Positions 1 through 6,602 of a DNA stretch of 20,118 nt are shown here, piece by piece. Every line of letters begins with the position of its first letter. Position 1 is the stretch's first letter. The stretch comes from Planctomycetaceae bacterium (GTDB lineage Bacteria; Planctomycetota; Planctomycetia; Pirellulales; Pirellulaceae), in the NCBI GenBank assembly GCA_007695205.1, contig REEF01000604.1:1-20118 (forward strand), read 5' to 3'. The position numbers and the translations under genes were made by a program. The notes under the pieces are model-generated. The model saw only the letters and a list, made by a program, of their open reading frames with translations, ran no database searches and was not told where the DNA came from.

Positions 1-351
1 GCCCTTCTGTGCGGCGGATTCCAATGCGTCCATAAAGGATTCGACCTGCTGCCAGCGGCGAAAGCAGGAGGCCAGCAAAAGATCGGTGCGACCATCGTCC
101 GGATCAAACCATGCCGCCCACGCCAACCACTGCTGAGCCGTCGAGATGGCGCCGGCATGCAATTGACGCTCGGCCAACAGACGCGAGTACCATGCCATGA
201 CCGGCCGTCCATAAACGCCCCCAAGCAAGATCAGGATCAACGTGAGAAGAAGCATCCCCGCCGTCCGAACGGAACGTCTGGGCCGGGGTCGTACGGGCGT
301 GTTGGTTTTCGATGATCTGGATCGCTGCTTGGACCGTTCGCGGCGCCGCAT
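1..351 (-). CDS. Membrane-anchored hypothetical protein, 3' end cut by window edge
   Basis: An open frame runs from the window edge back to an ATG at 351, giving 117 visible N-terminal residues. GGAAGAGG lies a few bases upstream of this ATG and supports the start. The first 31 residues are very basic (MRRRERSK and further Arg/Lys). A hydrophobic stretch at about residues 32-48 (AGMLLLTLILILLGGVYG) follows, so the protein is probably anchored with its N-terminus in the cytoplasm. The rest is helical and alanine-rich (AGAISTAQQWLAWAAWFDPDD, then LLLASCFRRW) and resembles one tetratricopeptide-type helix pair, though I cannot assign a family. It starts 22 bases after the sialidase stop on the same strand, so the two are probably co-transcribed. 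The function is unknown. Confidence 0.7.
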   Translation of the reverse strand, partial: MRRRERSKQRSRSSKTNTPVRPRPRRSVRTAGMLLLTLILILLGGVYGRPVMAWYSRLLAERQLHAGAISTAQQWLAWAAWFDPDDGRTDLLLASCFRRWQQVESFMDALESAAQKG

Positions 352-373
352 GCCATTGCCTCTTCCGATTTTC

Positions 374-1681
374 TTAGCGAGAAAGCCAATCCGGCAAGTT
401 GCCGTCGCCGGTTGCTTGCCCGTCCAGCAGCCAGGCGAGGTTCATCCGCGCCAATTGCATGGCATCGTAACGGCCGGTGGGACCGCCTTCGAACAACAAG
501 AAAATCTGGCCCTCGCTGGATGTTCCCGGCCGACCGGCGGCCAGTGACGAGTAGGCACTGGGGCCAGCGTCGATCAGACGCTTCACCGGCCAGGTCTCCC
601 CCCCGTCGAAACTGGTCCAAATGGTCATCCTTTCACGTTCGCCGCCCGCTGTATCCGCATTGCTGTACAGCAGAATATCACGACCGCGGATCGGAAGACG
701 AACCAGCCCGCCTTTCATTCCGTAGCCGCGTCCGTATCCCCCCCCATCGATCAACACGCGGCTGATCTGAAGGTCTTCCCAAGTTTGCCCTCCGTCACGG
801 CTGATGGCCGACCGGCGCAACCACGTGTGCTCGGCCAACGGGCGGGTCTTCGTCCGATCGTGGAACCCGGCGTGACTGCGAGTGTTGTAATAGATCCGAC
901 CATCGTGCAATTCGACCAACGCCGCTTCTTCCGTGTAGGCTTCCGGAAACCAATCGCTGACCTGCCATGTCGTCCCGCCATCATCGCTGTAGATCGCCGT
1001 GCTGCGGATGGCGTCCTCCGGTCGTCGGTCCGAGGGATGCTCCGGAGCATGCGGACGGTACGTCGCCGTGACCAGCAATCGGCCGCGCCGATCCGAATGA
1101 CGAAGCGTAATCCCCGCTTCGGAAGCGTTGGCGTGCAGGTAATAGCCCCCGCTGGCCGGATCTCGCACTCCGCGAGTCTTCTCGCCCGACTGTTCCCACT
1201 GTTTCATCGCCTGGTTGAATCTCAGCGTGATCGGTTCTTCCGTCCAAGTCTGACCGTGATCGCGGCTGCGCCACAGACGATCCTGCCCGTCCCACAACCG
1301 CACCGACATGAGATGACCGGAATGATCGTCGATGACGAAGTTGCTGTCCATGAAGCCGAACGGTACTTCAACGATTTGGCTCCACGTCCGCCCGCCATCT
1401 TGGCTGCGGCGCAGTTGTCGAGCGTAGTTGCGCATGACCAGGACGGTCCCATCGACGGCGACTGCTAAGTAAGGCTCGCGAACGTTTCCCCCACCCTCGA
1501 ACACGACCTGCTTCTCGAACTGCGGTTCACCCAGGAAGGCGTCCAGTGGCCCTTCCGCCCGTTGATCCGCGAGGTCCGCCGCTGGCTGTTCGGCCGCCAT
1601 CGCCGGACCACCGGTCATCCAAACGAACACGACGACGAACATCAGTGGCGTGATCCGACAAAGACTCGATGGATAAATCAC
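374..1681 (-). CDS. Secreted sialidase-like protein (GH33-type, BNR/Asp-box repeats)
   Basis: The protein has 435 residues, with an N-terminal signal sequence at about residues 10-30 ending PAMAA, so it is exported. Five Asp boxes (S-x-D-x-G-x-T-W) are visible at about residues 93-100, 139-146, 232-239, 294-301 and 357-364, as in six-bladed sialidase propellers. Other GH33-like elements are VREP near residue 68, a Glu in EEAALVEL near 252, Arg residues in ERERMTIW near 350, and GPSAYSSLA near 375, which matches the context of the catalytic Tyr. In this family such enzymes release terminal sialic acid or related sugars; the actual substrate cannot be read from sequence. The start is GTG at 1681, chosen because AGGAG sits 6 bases upstream. 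The gene lies between the STAS gene and the membrane-anchored gene on the same strand. Confidence 0.85.
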   Translation of the reverse strand: MIYPSSLCRITPLMFVVVFVWMTGGPAMAAEQPAADLADQRAEGPLDAFLGEPQFEKQVVFEGGGNVREPYLAVAVDGTVLVMRNYARQLRRSQDGGRTWSQIVEVPFGFMDSNFVIDDHSGHLMSVRLWDGQDRLWRSRDHGQTWTEEPITLRFNQAMKQWEQSGEKTRGVRDPASGGYYLHANASEAGITLRHSDRRGRLLVTATYRPHAPEHPSDRRPEDAIRSTAIYSDDGGTTWQVSDWFPEAYTEEAALVELHDGRIYYNTRSHAGFHDRTKTRPLAEHTWLRRSAISRDGGQTWEDLQISRVLIDGGGYGRGYGMKGGLVRLPIRGRDILLYSNADTAGGERERMTIWTSFDGGETWPVKRLIDAGPSAYSSLAAGRPGTSSEGQIFLLFEGGPTGRYDAMQLARMNLAWLLDGQATGDGNLPDWLSR

Positions 1682-1687
1682 GGAAAG

Positions 1688-1692
1688 CTCCT
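1688..1692 (-). promoter_or_regulatory. Ribosome binding site deciding the GTG start of the sialidase gene
   Basis: AGGAG on the minus strand is followed by six bases and then GTG at 1681. No ATG in this frame has a comparable site, so the GTG is preferred over the internal ATG about 13 codons later. Confidence 0.7.
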
Positions 1693-1750
1693 TTAGTATT
1701 CGGAGATGCGACGATGGATGAGCAATCTTGAGGTGATTCCTGCCGCCCGG

Positions 1751-2104
1751 CTACGCACTCTGAGCCGTGGATTCGTCGGAACAGATCGAGAAGATCGTAT
1801 CGACCAGTTTCAGCCGCTGCAGCGTATCGAGCATGTATTCGTTCAGCCCGAACAGATGCATCGTTCCGTTGTTCGCTCGGACCCGTCGTTCGGCCATCAG
1901 CAGTGCATTGATCAAAGCCGTCGAACAGTAGACGATCTCACTAAGATCCACGATCAGCTTGTTTGGCAGGTGGCTCTCGACGAAGTCGACCAGATCACGT
2001 TGCAGTTGAGCGTAATCGTCGGTGTCCAGACGGCTGGTATCTAAAAACCGAAGGCACGTCACCCGATCGCCCTGCTCGATGCGAAAATATTCGTTACGCG
2101 TCAT
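1751..2104 (-). CDS. STAS-domain protein, anti-sigma factor antagonist-like
   Basis: The protein has 117 residues from the ATG at 2104, the usual size of a single STAS domain. The core reads KLIVDLSEIVYCSTALINALL at about residues 49-69. This aligns with the SpoIIAA phosphorylation loop and places Ser61 (or Thr62) at the phosphoacceptor site, although the usual preceding Asp is Cys60. Such proteins bind and are phosphorylated by serine kinase anti-sigma factors and act in the cytoplasm in sigma-factor partner switching or stressosome-like relays. No kinase partner is encoded in this window. The frame stays open to 2161, but the ATG at 2104 is preferred because GGGAGAA lies just upstream and family homology begins there. 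The sialidase gene follows after 69 bases. Confidence 0.85.
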   Translation of the reverse strand: MTRNEYFRIEQGDRVTCLRFLDTSRLDTDDYAQLQRDLVDFVESHLPNKLIVDLSEIVYCSTALINALLMAERRVRANNGTMHLFGLNEYMLDTLQRLKLVDTIFSICSDESTAQSA

Positions 2105-2108
2105 GATT

Positions 2109-2140
2109 TTTCTCCCATGATGGATTTCTCCCATGATTGA
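2109..2140 (-). repeat. 16-bp tandem duplication containing the STAS gene ribosome binding site
   Basis: Two adjacent 16-base units (2109-2124 and 2125-2140) differ at one base. Read on the minus strand, each contains ATGGGAGAAA, so the Shine-Dalgarno sequence upstream of the STAS start is present twice. Because 16 is not a multiple of three, the two embedded ATGs are in different frames; the farther one is in frame with the STAS gene and would add ten residues. Confidence 0.85.
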
Positions 2141-2163
2141 TCTGGGCCAGCGCTGCCGCATGT

Positions 2164-2191
2164 TTCAAGCCAGTGGCTCTATGATTAGAAT
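2164..2191 (+). promoter_or_regulatory. Candidate sigma70-like promoter for the sulfatase operon
   Basis: TTCAAG (2164-2169), a 16-base spacer and TAGAAT (2186-2191) lie in the divergent gap between the STAS and sulfatase genes. The -10 box is good and the -35 box is weak. The surrounding AT-rich stretch at 2180-2205 could also serve the minus-strand STAS gene. Confidence 0.3.
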
Positions 2192-2245
2192 ACCATAATT
2201 CGCACGAGAATGGGACAGAACCAGGCCTCCAGGAGTAAATCGTCG

Positions 2246-3805
2246 ATGAATACCACCGCTCCACCGTCCGCGACAAACGAAGCTTTGGCATCGCCTGGCG
2301 GCGTGGGGAATCCTCTGTTGCTGGTCAGCCCCTGCCGCTGGGTCCTCATTTTGGCTCTCGCCGTTTCCTCCGCCTCACAGGCTCGATCCGAACCGCCATT
2401 GGTTGCCCCCCCGAACATCGTGATCGTCCTTGCCGACGACTTGGGCTATGGCAGCGTGGGCTGTTACGGGGCCGCTGAGGAATTAGTGCGCACGCCGCAC
2501 ATCGACCGCTTAGCCCACGAGGGCATGAAGTTCACCGACGCCAACACCCCATCGTCGGTCTGCACGCCGACCCGTTATGGTCTGCTGACGGGCCGATATT
2601 GTTGGCGGAGTCCGCTGAAGCATGGTGTCTCGAACGTGCTGGATCCTCTTTTGATCGAGACGGATCGGCCCACACTGGCCTCGATGGTCAAACGGCATGG
2701 CTACCACACGGCCATGATTGGCAAATGGCACTTGGGCTATGGCGATACCAGGCCCGTGGACTTTACCGGCGTGCTCAAGCCCGGACCGCTTGAGCTGGGC
2801 TTTGACTACCAGTTCGCGGTGCCCCAAAACAACGGGGACATGACGGGCGTCTACGTCGAAAACCACACGGTGTTTGGTCTACGCTCTGCGAACCGCGACC
2901 CCAATCCGGGTACCACGTTTTATGGCAGCACCTACCTGGGCTTGGACGCACCCGCCCGCGATGATTCACGAAACATGCCCGTGCTGACGGACAAGGCGTT
3001 GTCCTGGCTGGAACAAGTTCCGCGTGGCGAACCCTTTTTTCTGTATTTCTCAGCCACCGCCGTACACGAGCCGATCAGCCCGTCGCCGGACGTCGCTGGC
3101 ACCAGTGCGGCTGGCCCGTACACGGATTTTATCCTCGACCTGGATCTGACCGTCCAGCGATTGTTGGAAGCGTTGGAGGAACGCGGCGCGGCGGAGAACA
3201 CGCTGTTTGTTTTCACCAGCGACAACGGAGGCGTCCTCCCGCCAGAGAATCCGCAAGCCAAAGACCGAAACCCCTCGGTTCGTCAGGCGGTAGCAGCCGG
3301 GCTGAAGATAAACGGCGACTGGCGCGGGCGGAAGCATCAAATCTGGGAGGGTGGGTTTCGCGTGCCTTTCCTGGTCCGCTGGCCAAAGTATGTGCCCGCC
3401 GCCAGCCAATGTGATCGGATGATCGGTTTGATCGACACCTACGCGACCATCGCGGAAATCCTCGGCGAACAACTTCCCGCACCGGAATTAGCCGCTCCCG
3501 ACAGTGTCAGTTTTCTGCCGGTGCTGCGTGATCCGGTTGCTCCGAACCCGCGACATTCCATGATCGTTCACAATGCGCGGGGCGTCTTCGCCATCCGGCT
3601 GGGCCCGTGGAAGTACATCGAGGGAAAACCATCCGCGCCGGTTCCCGCCCAGCAGCTTGAAAGGCATCCCGAGTATCGCCCACAACTGTATCACCTGGAG
3701 GACGATCCCGGTGAAACCAAAGATGTGCTGGACCAGTTCCCGAACCAAGCCCAACGTCTTGCGGCCCTGCTCGAAAAACATCGTAGCGAAGGCTACAGCC
3801 GATGA
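2246..3805 (+). CDS. Secreted arylsulfatase (S1-type, formylglycine-dependent)
   Basis: The protein has 519 residues from the ATG at 2246, which has AGGAG about ten bases upstream; an in-frame ATG at 2210 lacks such a site. A hydrophobic export segment at about residues 30-47 (WVLILALAVSSA) precedes the catalytic domain. The sulfatase signature CTPTR starts at Cys106, the residue converted to formylglycine, within SSVCTPTRYGLLTGRY. Metal and active-site motifs include LADDLGYG near residue 62, GKWHLG, and FTSDNGG followed by RGRKHQIWEGGFRVP. The C-terminal part (LYHLEDDPGETKD) is typical of planctomycete sulfatases. It hydrolyses a sulfate ester, probably on a polysaccharide or glycan outside the cytoplasm; the substrate is not determinable here. 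The exported Gfo/Idh/MocA gene follows after 57 bases, probably in the same operon. Confidence 0.93.
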   Translation: MNTTAPPSATNEALASPGGVGNPLLLVSPCRWVLILALAVSSASQARSEPPLVAPPNIVIVLADDLGYGSVGCYGAAEELVRTPHIDRLAHEGMKFTDANTPSSVCTPTRYGLLTGRYCWRSPLKHGVSNVLDPLLIETDRPTLASMVKRHGYHTAMIGKWHLGYGDTRPVDFTGVLKPGPLELGFDYQFAVPQNNGDMTGVYVENHTVFGLRSANRDPNPGTTFYGSTYLGLDAPARDDSRNMPVLTDKALSWLEQVPRGEPFFLYFSATAVHEPISPSPDVAGTSAAGPYTDFILDLDLTVQRLLEALEERGAAENTLFVFTSDNGGVLPPENPQAKDRNPSVRQAVAAGLKINGDWRGRKHQIWEGGFRVPFLVRWPKYVPAASQCDRMIGLIDTYATIAEILGEQLPAPELAAPDSVSFLPVLRDPVAPNPRHSMIVHNARGVFAIRLGPWKYIEGKPSAPVPAQQLERHPEYRPQLYHLEDDPGETKDVLDQFPNQAQRLAALLEKHRSEGYSR

Positions 3806-3862
3806 TGGCTTGCAATCGCCGATGCGGCGTGGGATAAAGAGAGCTAGAAAGGGGATAGAGCG

Positions 3863-5200
3863 ATGACACGATCTCGAGTAACCAGGCGTAATTTTCTGAA
3901 ACGGGCCGCTGGCACGGCGGTTTTCGGCAGCATGGCACCCGCGTATGTCCGAGCGACAGCGTTGGGAGGAGCGGGGCGAGTGGCGCCCAGCGACCGGATC
4001 ACAATCGGGATGATCGGGGCCGGACGCCAAGCGTACATCGTCAGCTTGAAACAGTTCCTGGGCATGGATGATGTGCAGGTGGTGGCCGTCTGTGATGTGG
4101 ATCGGTGGCGTATGGACCTGATGAAGCAAGCGGTCGATGCCAGCTATGGCGCTGCGGAACGCAGCGGTCAGTATAAGGGCTGCGATCTCCATCTGGATTT
4201 TCACGACGTGCTGGCCCGCTCGGATGTCGATGCCGTGTTGATCTCGACCCCCGATCACTGGCATGCTCCCATGGCCGTGGCAGCCATGAAGGCGGGCAAA
4301 GATGTCTCGTTGGAAAAACCAATCACGCGAACGATCGCCGAGGGGCGGCAACTAAGCGAATTGAGCCGCGAATTGGGACGGATCTTTCGTGTCGACAGCG
4401 AATTTCGGTCCGTACCCGGTGTTCATCAGGCGGCGACGATCGTCCAGAATGGTTTGATCGGGGAAGTCCAGTCCGTGTCGGTCGGAGTACCAAGCAGCGA
4501 TGTGCCCTGTCCGCCGCAACCGGAAATGCCGGTTCCCGAAGAACTGGATTACGAACGCTGGCAAGGTCCGGCGCCTCGAGCGCCCTACACGCTGAATCGC
4601 GTGCATCCGCCGGAAGACATTCGAGGACGTCCGGGTTGGATGCGGCATCTGTACTACTGCGACGGCATGATCACCAACTGGGGCACGCACATGAACGATG
4701 GTGCCATGTGGGCTACCGAGTTGGAACGAACCGGCCCTGTCGAAATCGAAGGGCACGGTAGTTATCCGCCGCCTGAGAGTTTTTGGAACGTGATGCTGAA
4801 GTTCGATATCAAGTACCGCTTTGCAAACGGAGTCCGATGGACCTACCGTGCCGACACCCCTTACTTTCGGATCCAGGGCAGCGAAGGATGGGTATGGGCC
4901 GACTTCCGGGAGATCAAAGCCCATCCATCTTCGCTGTTGACCTGGAAACCCGGCGCTAACGACCGCACTCTGAGGCTGAAGAGCGATAAACAGGACTTTA
5001 TCGATTGCGTGAAGTCTCGCGAGGAAACGCTGCAACCTGCCGAAGTCGGGCATCGCGTCACGTCGCTCTGCCACCTGGGACACATCGCCGTCCAGACGGG
5101 CCGCAAACTGACGTGGGATCCGGATGCCGAGCGATTCGCTGACGATGCCGAAGCCAACTCGCTGATCGATCGGCCGATACACGCGCCAGTTTATGGGTGA
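3863..5200 (+). CDS. Tat-exported Gfo/Idh/MocA family oxidoreductase
   Basis: The protein has 445 residues. It begins with a twin-arginine signal (TRRNFLKRAAG at residues 7-17) ending near PAYVRATA, so it is predicted to be exported folded, perhaps with its nicotinamide cofactor bound. The Rossmann start is ITIGMIGAGRQA at about residues 46-57, and the family EKP motif is at residues 151-153 in SLEKPITRT. A later stretch, CDGMITNWGTHMNDGAMW, matches the region with the catalytic His in the family. Members oxidise or reduce sugars, cyclitols and related compounds with NAD(P); the substrate here is unknown. AAAGGGGAT precedes the ATG. The position after the sulfatase suggests work on the same glycan, but this is inference. 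Confidence 0.9.
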   Translation: MTRSRVTRRNFLKRAAGTAVFGSMAPAYVRATALGGAGRVAPSDRITIGMIGAGRQAYIVSLKQFLGMDDVQVVAVCDVDRWRMDLMKQAVDASYGAAERSGQYKGCDLHLDFHDVLARSDVDAVLISTPDHWHAPMAVAAMKAGKDVSLEKPITRTIAEGRQLSELSRELGRIFRVDSEFRSVPGVHQAATIVQNGLIGEVQSVSVGVPSSDVPCPPQPEMPVPEELDYERWQGPAPRAPYTLNRVHPPEDIRGRPGWMRHLYYCDGMITNWGTHMNDGAMWATELERTGPVEIEGHGSYPPPESFWNVMLKFDIKYRFANGVRWTYRADTPYFRIQGSEGWVWADFREIKAHPSSLLTWKPGANDRTLRLKSDKQDFIDCVKSREETLQPAEVGHRVTSLCHLGHIAVQTGRKLTWDPDAERFADDAEANSLIDRPIHAPVYG

Positions 5201-5230
5201 GTTTAACCCAAGGGTGCAGAGAACGATCAC

Positions 5231-5284
5231 GTGGGACGGATTGGCAATCCGTCCGGAATCGTGGGACGGATTGGCAATCCGTCC
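5231..5284 (+). repeat. Twin palindromic repeat between convergent genes, probable two-way terminator
   Basis: Two identical 24-base copies (5231-5254 and 5261-5284) repeat with a 30-base period. Each holds a perfect hairpin with a 9-bp stem, GGACGGATT and AATCCGTCC, around the loop GGC (5234-5254 and 5264-5284). No T-run follows either copy. The placement between the stop of the Gfo/Idh/MocA gene and the stop of pgpA suggests transcript termination or 3'-end protection, or a REP-like dispersed element. Confidence 0.8.
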
Positions 5285-5329
5285 TACTTTGTGTGCGACT
5301 GCGGGCGAAGCCGATGGGGCGATCCCCAA

Positions 5330-5827
5330 TCAACCCATAAACCAGCCGGGCTGGAACCACAGCAAGGTGTACAGCAGCGCGACCGTGTAAACGGCGGCCA
5401 GAAGATCATCCGCGATCACGCCCCAGCCGCCCGGCAAATGCTCCAAGCGCCGCGCTGGCGGAACCTTGATGATGTCGATGATGCGAATCAGTGGAAAAAC
5501 CCACAGAACAGTCAACCAAGGACTCGGCAAACGGAAAAACAGGACGACGGCCAGGAAACCAACCACTTCGTCCGTGACGAAACGACCGGAGTCCTCTTCC
5601 CCAAAAAACGCTTCCGCCCAGTCATTTAGTGCCAGCGTCACTGCACTCGAAAGAAGTAGTGCCAAACCAATCGCCGCCGTCTGCCAGGGCTCGGCCAGCC
5701 AAAAAGCGATGACCACGTAGATGGCAACGCCCCACAGCGCGCCCATCGTGCCTGGAAGAATAGGAGAATAACCAAACCCCCCGCACGTCGCGATCAGCCA
5801 TTTTGCACGCTGTACGTTGCTCGACAT
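5330..5827 (-). CDS. pgpA: Phosphatidylglycerophosphatase A
   Basis: The protein has 165 residues from the ATG at 5827, close to the usual PgpA length. Family landmarks are GFGYSPILPGTMGALWG near residue 16, then GRFVTDEVVGFLAVVLF near residue 95, and GWGVIADDLLAAVYT near the C-terminus with the paired Asp. About four hydrophobic helices make it an inner-membrane protein. It removes the phosphate from phosphatidylglycerophosphate to give phosphatidylglycerol. The frame stays open to an ATG at 5869, but that extension has no ribosome site and no family resemblance. The ATG at 5827 also lacks a strong Shine-Dalgarno sequence, so the start is moderately certain. The small membrane protein gene lies 87 bases upstream on the same strand. 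Confidence 0.9.
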   Translation of the reverse strand: MSSNVQRAKWLIATCGGFGYSPILPGTMGALWGVAIYVVIAFWLAEPWQTAAIGLALLLSSAVTLALNDWAEAFFGEEDSGRFVTDEVVGFLAVVLFFRLPSPWLTVLWVFPLIRIIDIIKVPPARRLEHLPGGWGVIADDLLAAVYTVALLYTLLWFQPGWFMG

Positions 5828-5914
5828 ACCCACCAATCTGACAGTTCCTGGCGATGCACGCAAGCCCATCAGCGCTGACTGGATTTTAGCGAACGCCCAC
5901 CCTACTAGCGCGGG

Positions 5915-6220
5915 CTAGGGAGATTCGTTAGGCCGCCCTTTCAGCCAGGCTTCCAGCGTTTCGCGAACCGGTGAAATCGCCGCATCGCCCAGCAGTTCGC
6001 CCTTGCCAGCTTGGATCAATGCCATCGCCAGATCGCGATGTTCAGCCCAATCGTCGATGCCAAACCCACGGATATCGACGTAGGTTCCCGCAAGGCCGGA
6101 GGTCGTTTTGGGAACCACTTGCAGCCCGTCATGCGTGTTCACCACATGATAGGTCATGGCTCCGTACAGCAAAATGGCTCCGACGACCATGCCCCAGAAA
6201 AAAATCCAAAATCGTCCCAT
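5915..6220 (-). CDS. Small membrane-anchored hypothetical protein
   Basis: The protein has 101 residues from the ATG at 6220. A single hydrophobic segment at about residues 3-22 (RFWIFFWGMVVGAILLYGAM) anchors it, followed by a soluble part of roughly 75 residues containing TYVDIRGFGIDDWAEHRDLAMALIQAGKGELL. I do not recognise a family. An in-frame GTG at 6232 is an alternative start; the ATG is preferred because GGAG lies about 11 bases before it. It precedes pgpA on the same strand with an 87-base gap, so the two may share a transcript. Confidence 0.7.
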   Translation of the reverse strand: MGRFWIFFWGMVVGAILLYGAMTYHVVNTHDGLQVVPKTTSGLAGTYVDIRGFGIDDWAEHRDLAMALIQAGKGELLGDAAISPVRETLEAWLKGRPNESP

Positions 6221-6602
6221 ACCTGATAACACTCCGCGCGAGAACTTCGCTTACCTAGGATTCCAAACCCTATGTCTGACTGTTGTCGTTTGCAAGCCAA
6301 AAAGACATCATTTGTGCATTGCTGTCACGGCCAACCACGATCGTGACGCCAAAATACCCCTCCATAGATAATAAATCACCTTACTGGGGAAAATTGCCCC
6401 GTCAGCAAATCTTCACCAGTACAAGAGCCCCCTGCCATGATTCGTTACCAATACAAAATATTTTCGCCATTCGTGGCTTTCGGCGCGGGATCGTGCCGAG
6501 TATTTTTTAAGCTGTTCGAATCAAGCCGCCATGGTTTACTTTTTCTGGACCGAATGACGGCCACCTAAAAAGACGGTCGTTGCAGGCCCCAGCATACTGA
6601 AG
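6221..6602. other. 382-bp intergenic region with divergent gene starts
   Basis: This gap separates the minus-strand small membrane gene from the plus-strand AMP ligase gene and is clearly AT-richer than its neighbours. It should contain the promoters of both genes, but I could not identify convincing -35/-10 pairs. The only strong internal element is the terminator-like hairpin at 6480-6508. The short open frames in it lack ribosome sites and recognisable products. Confidence 0.6.
6480..6508 (+). terminator. Rho-independent terminator-like hairpin with no gene before it
   Basis: TCGGCGC (6480-6486) pairs with GTGCCGA (6493-6499), a 7-bp stem with one G-U pair, around the loop GGGATC. A run of six T begins three bases later (6503-6508). 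No plus-strand gene lies between 5201 and this point, so the element would end either an unannotated small RNA or a leader transcript of the AMP ligase gene. Confidence 0.5.

Noticed and set aside
237..620. 127-codon minus-strand open frame bridging the sialidase end and the next gene
   Set aside because: It is in a different frame from both the sialidase and the membrane-anchored protein, each of which has its own ribosome site and protein features.
3488..4351. 287-codon minus-strand open frame across the sulfatase and oxidoreductase genes
   Set aside because: It spans the junction of two confident plus-strand genes and its translation has no coherent domain.
5330..5345. Short palindrome CCAGCC-G-GGCTGG near the pgpA stop as a terminator
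   Set aside because: It lies within codons for the PgpA C-terminus and has no T-run; the twin hairpins just beyond are better candidates.
6283..6510. 75-codon plus-strand open frame in the 6.2-6.6 kb gap
   Set aside because: There is no ribosome site, its composition is unremarkable, and it runs through the terminator-like hairpin.
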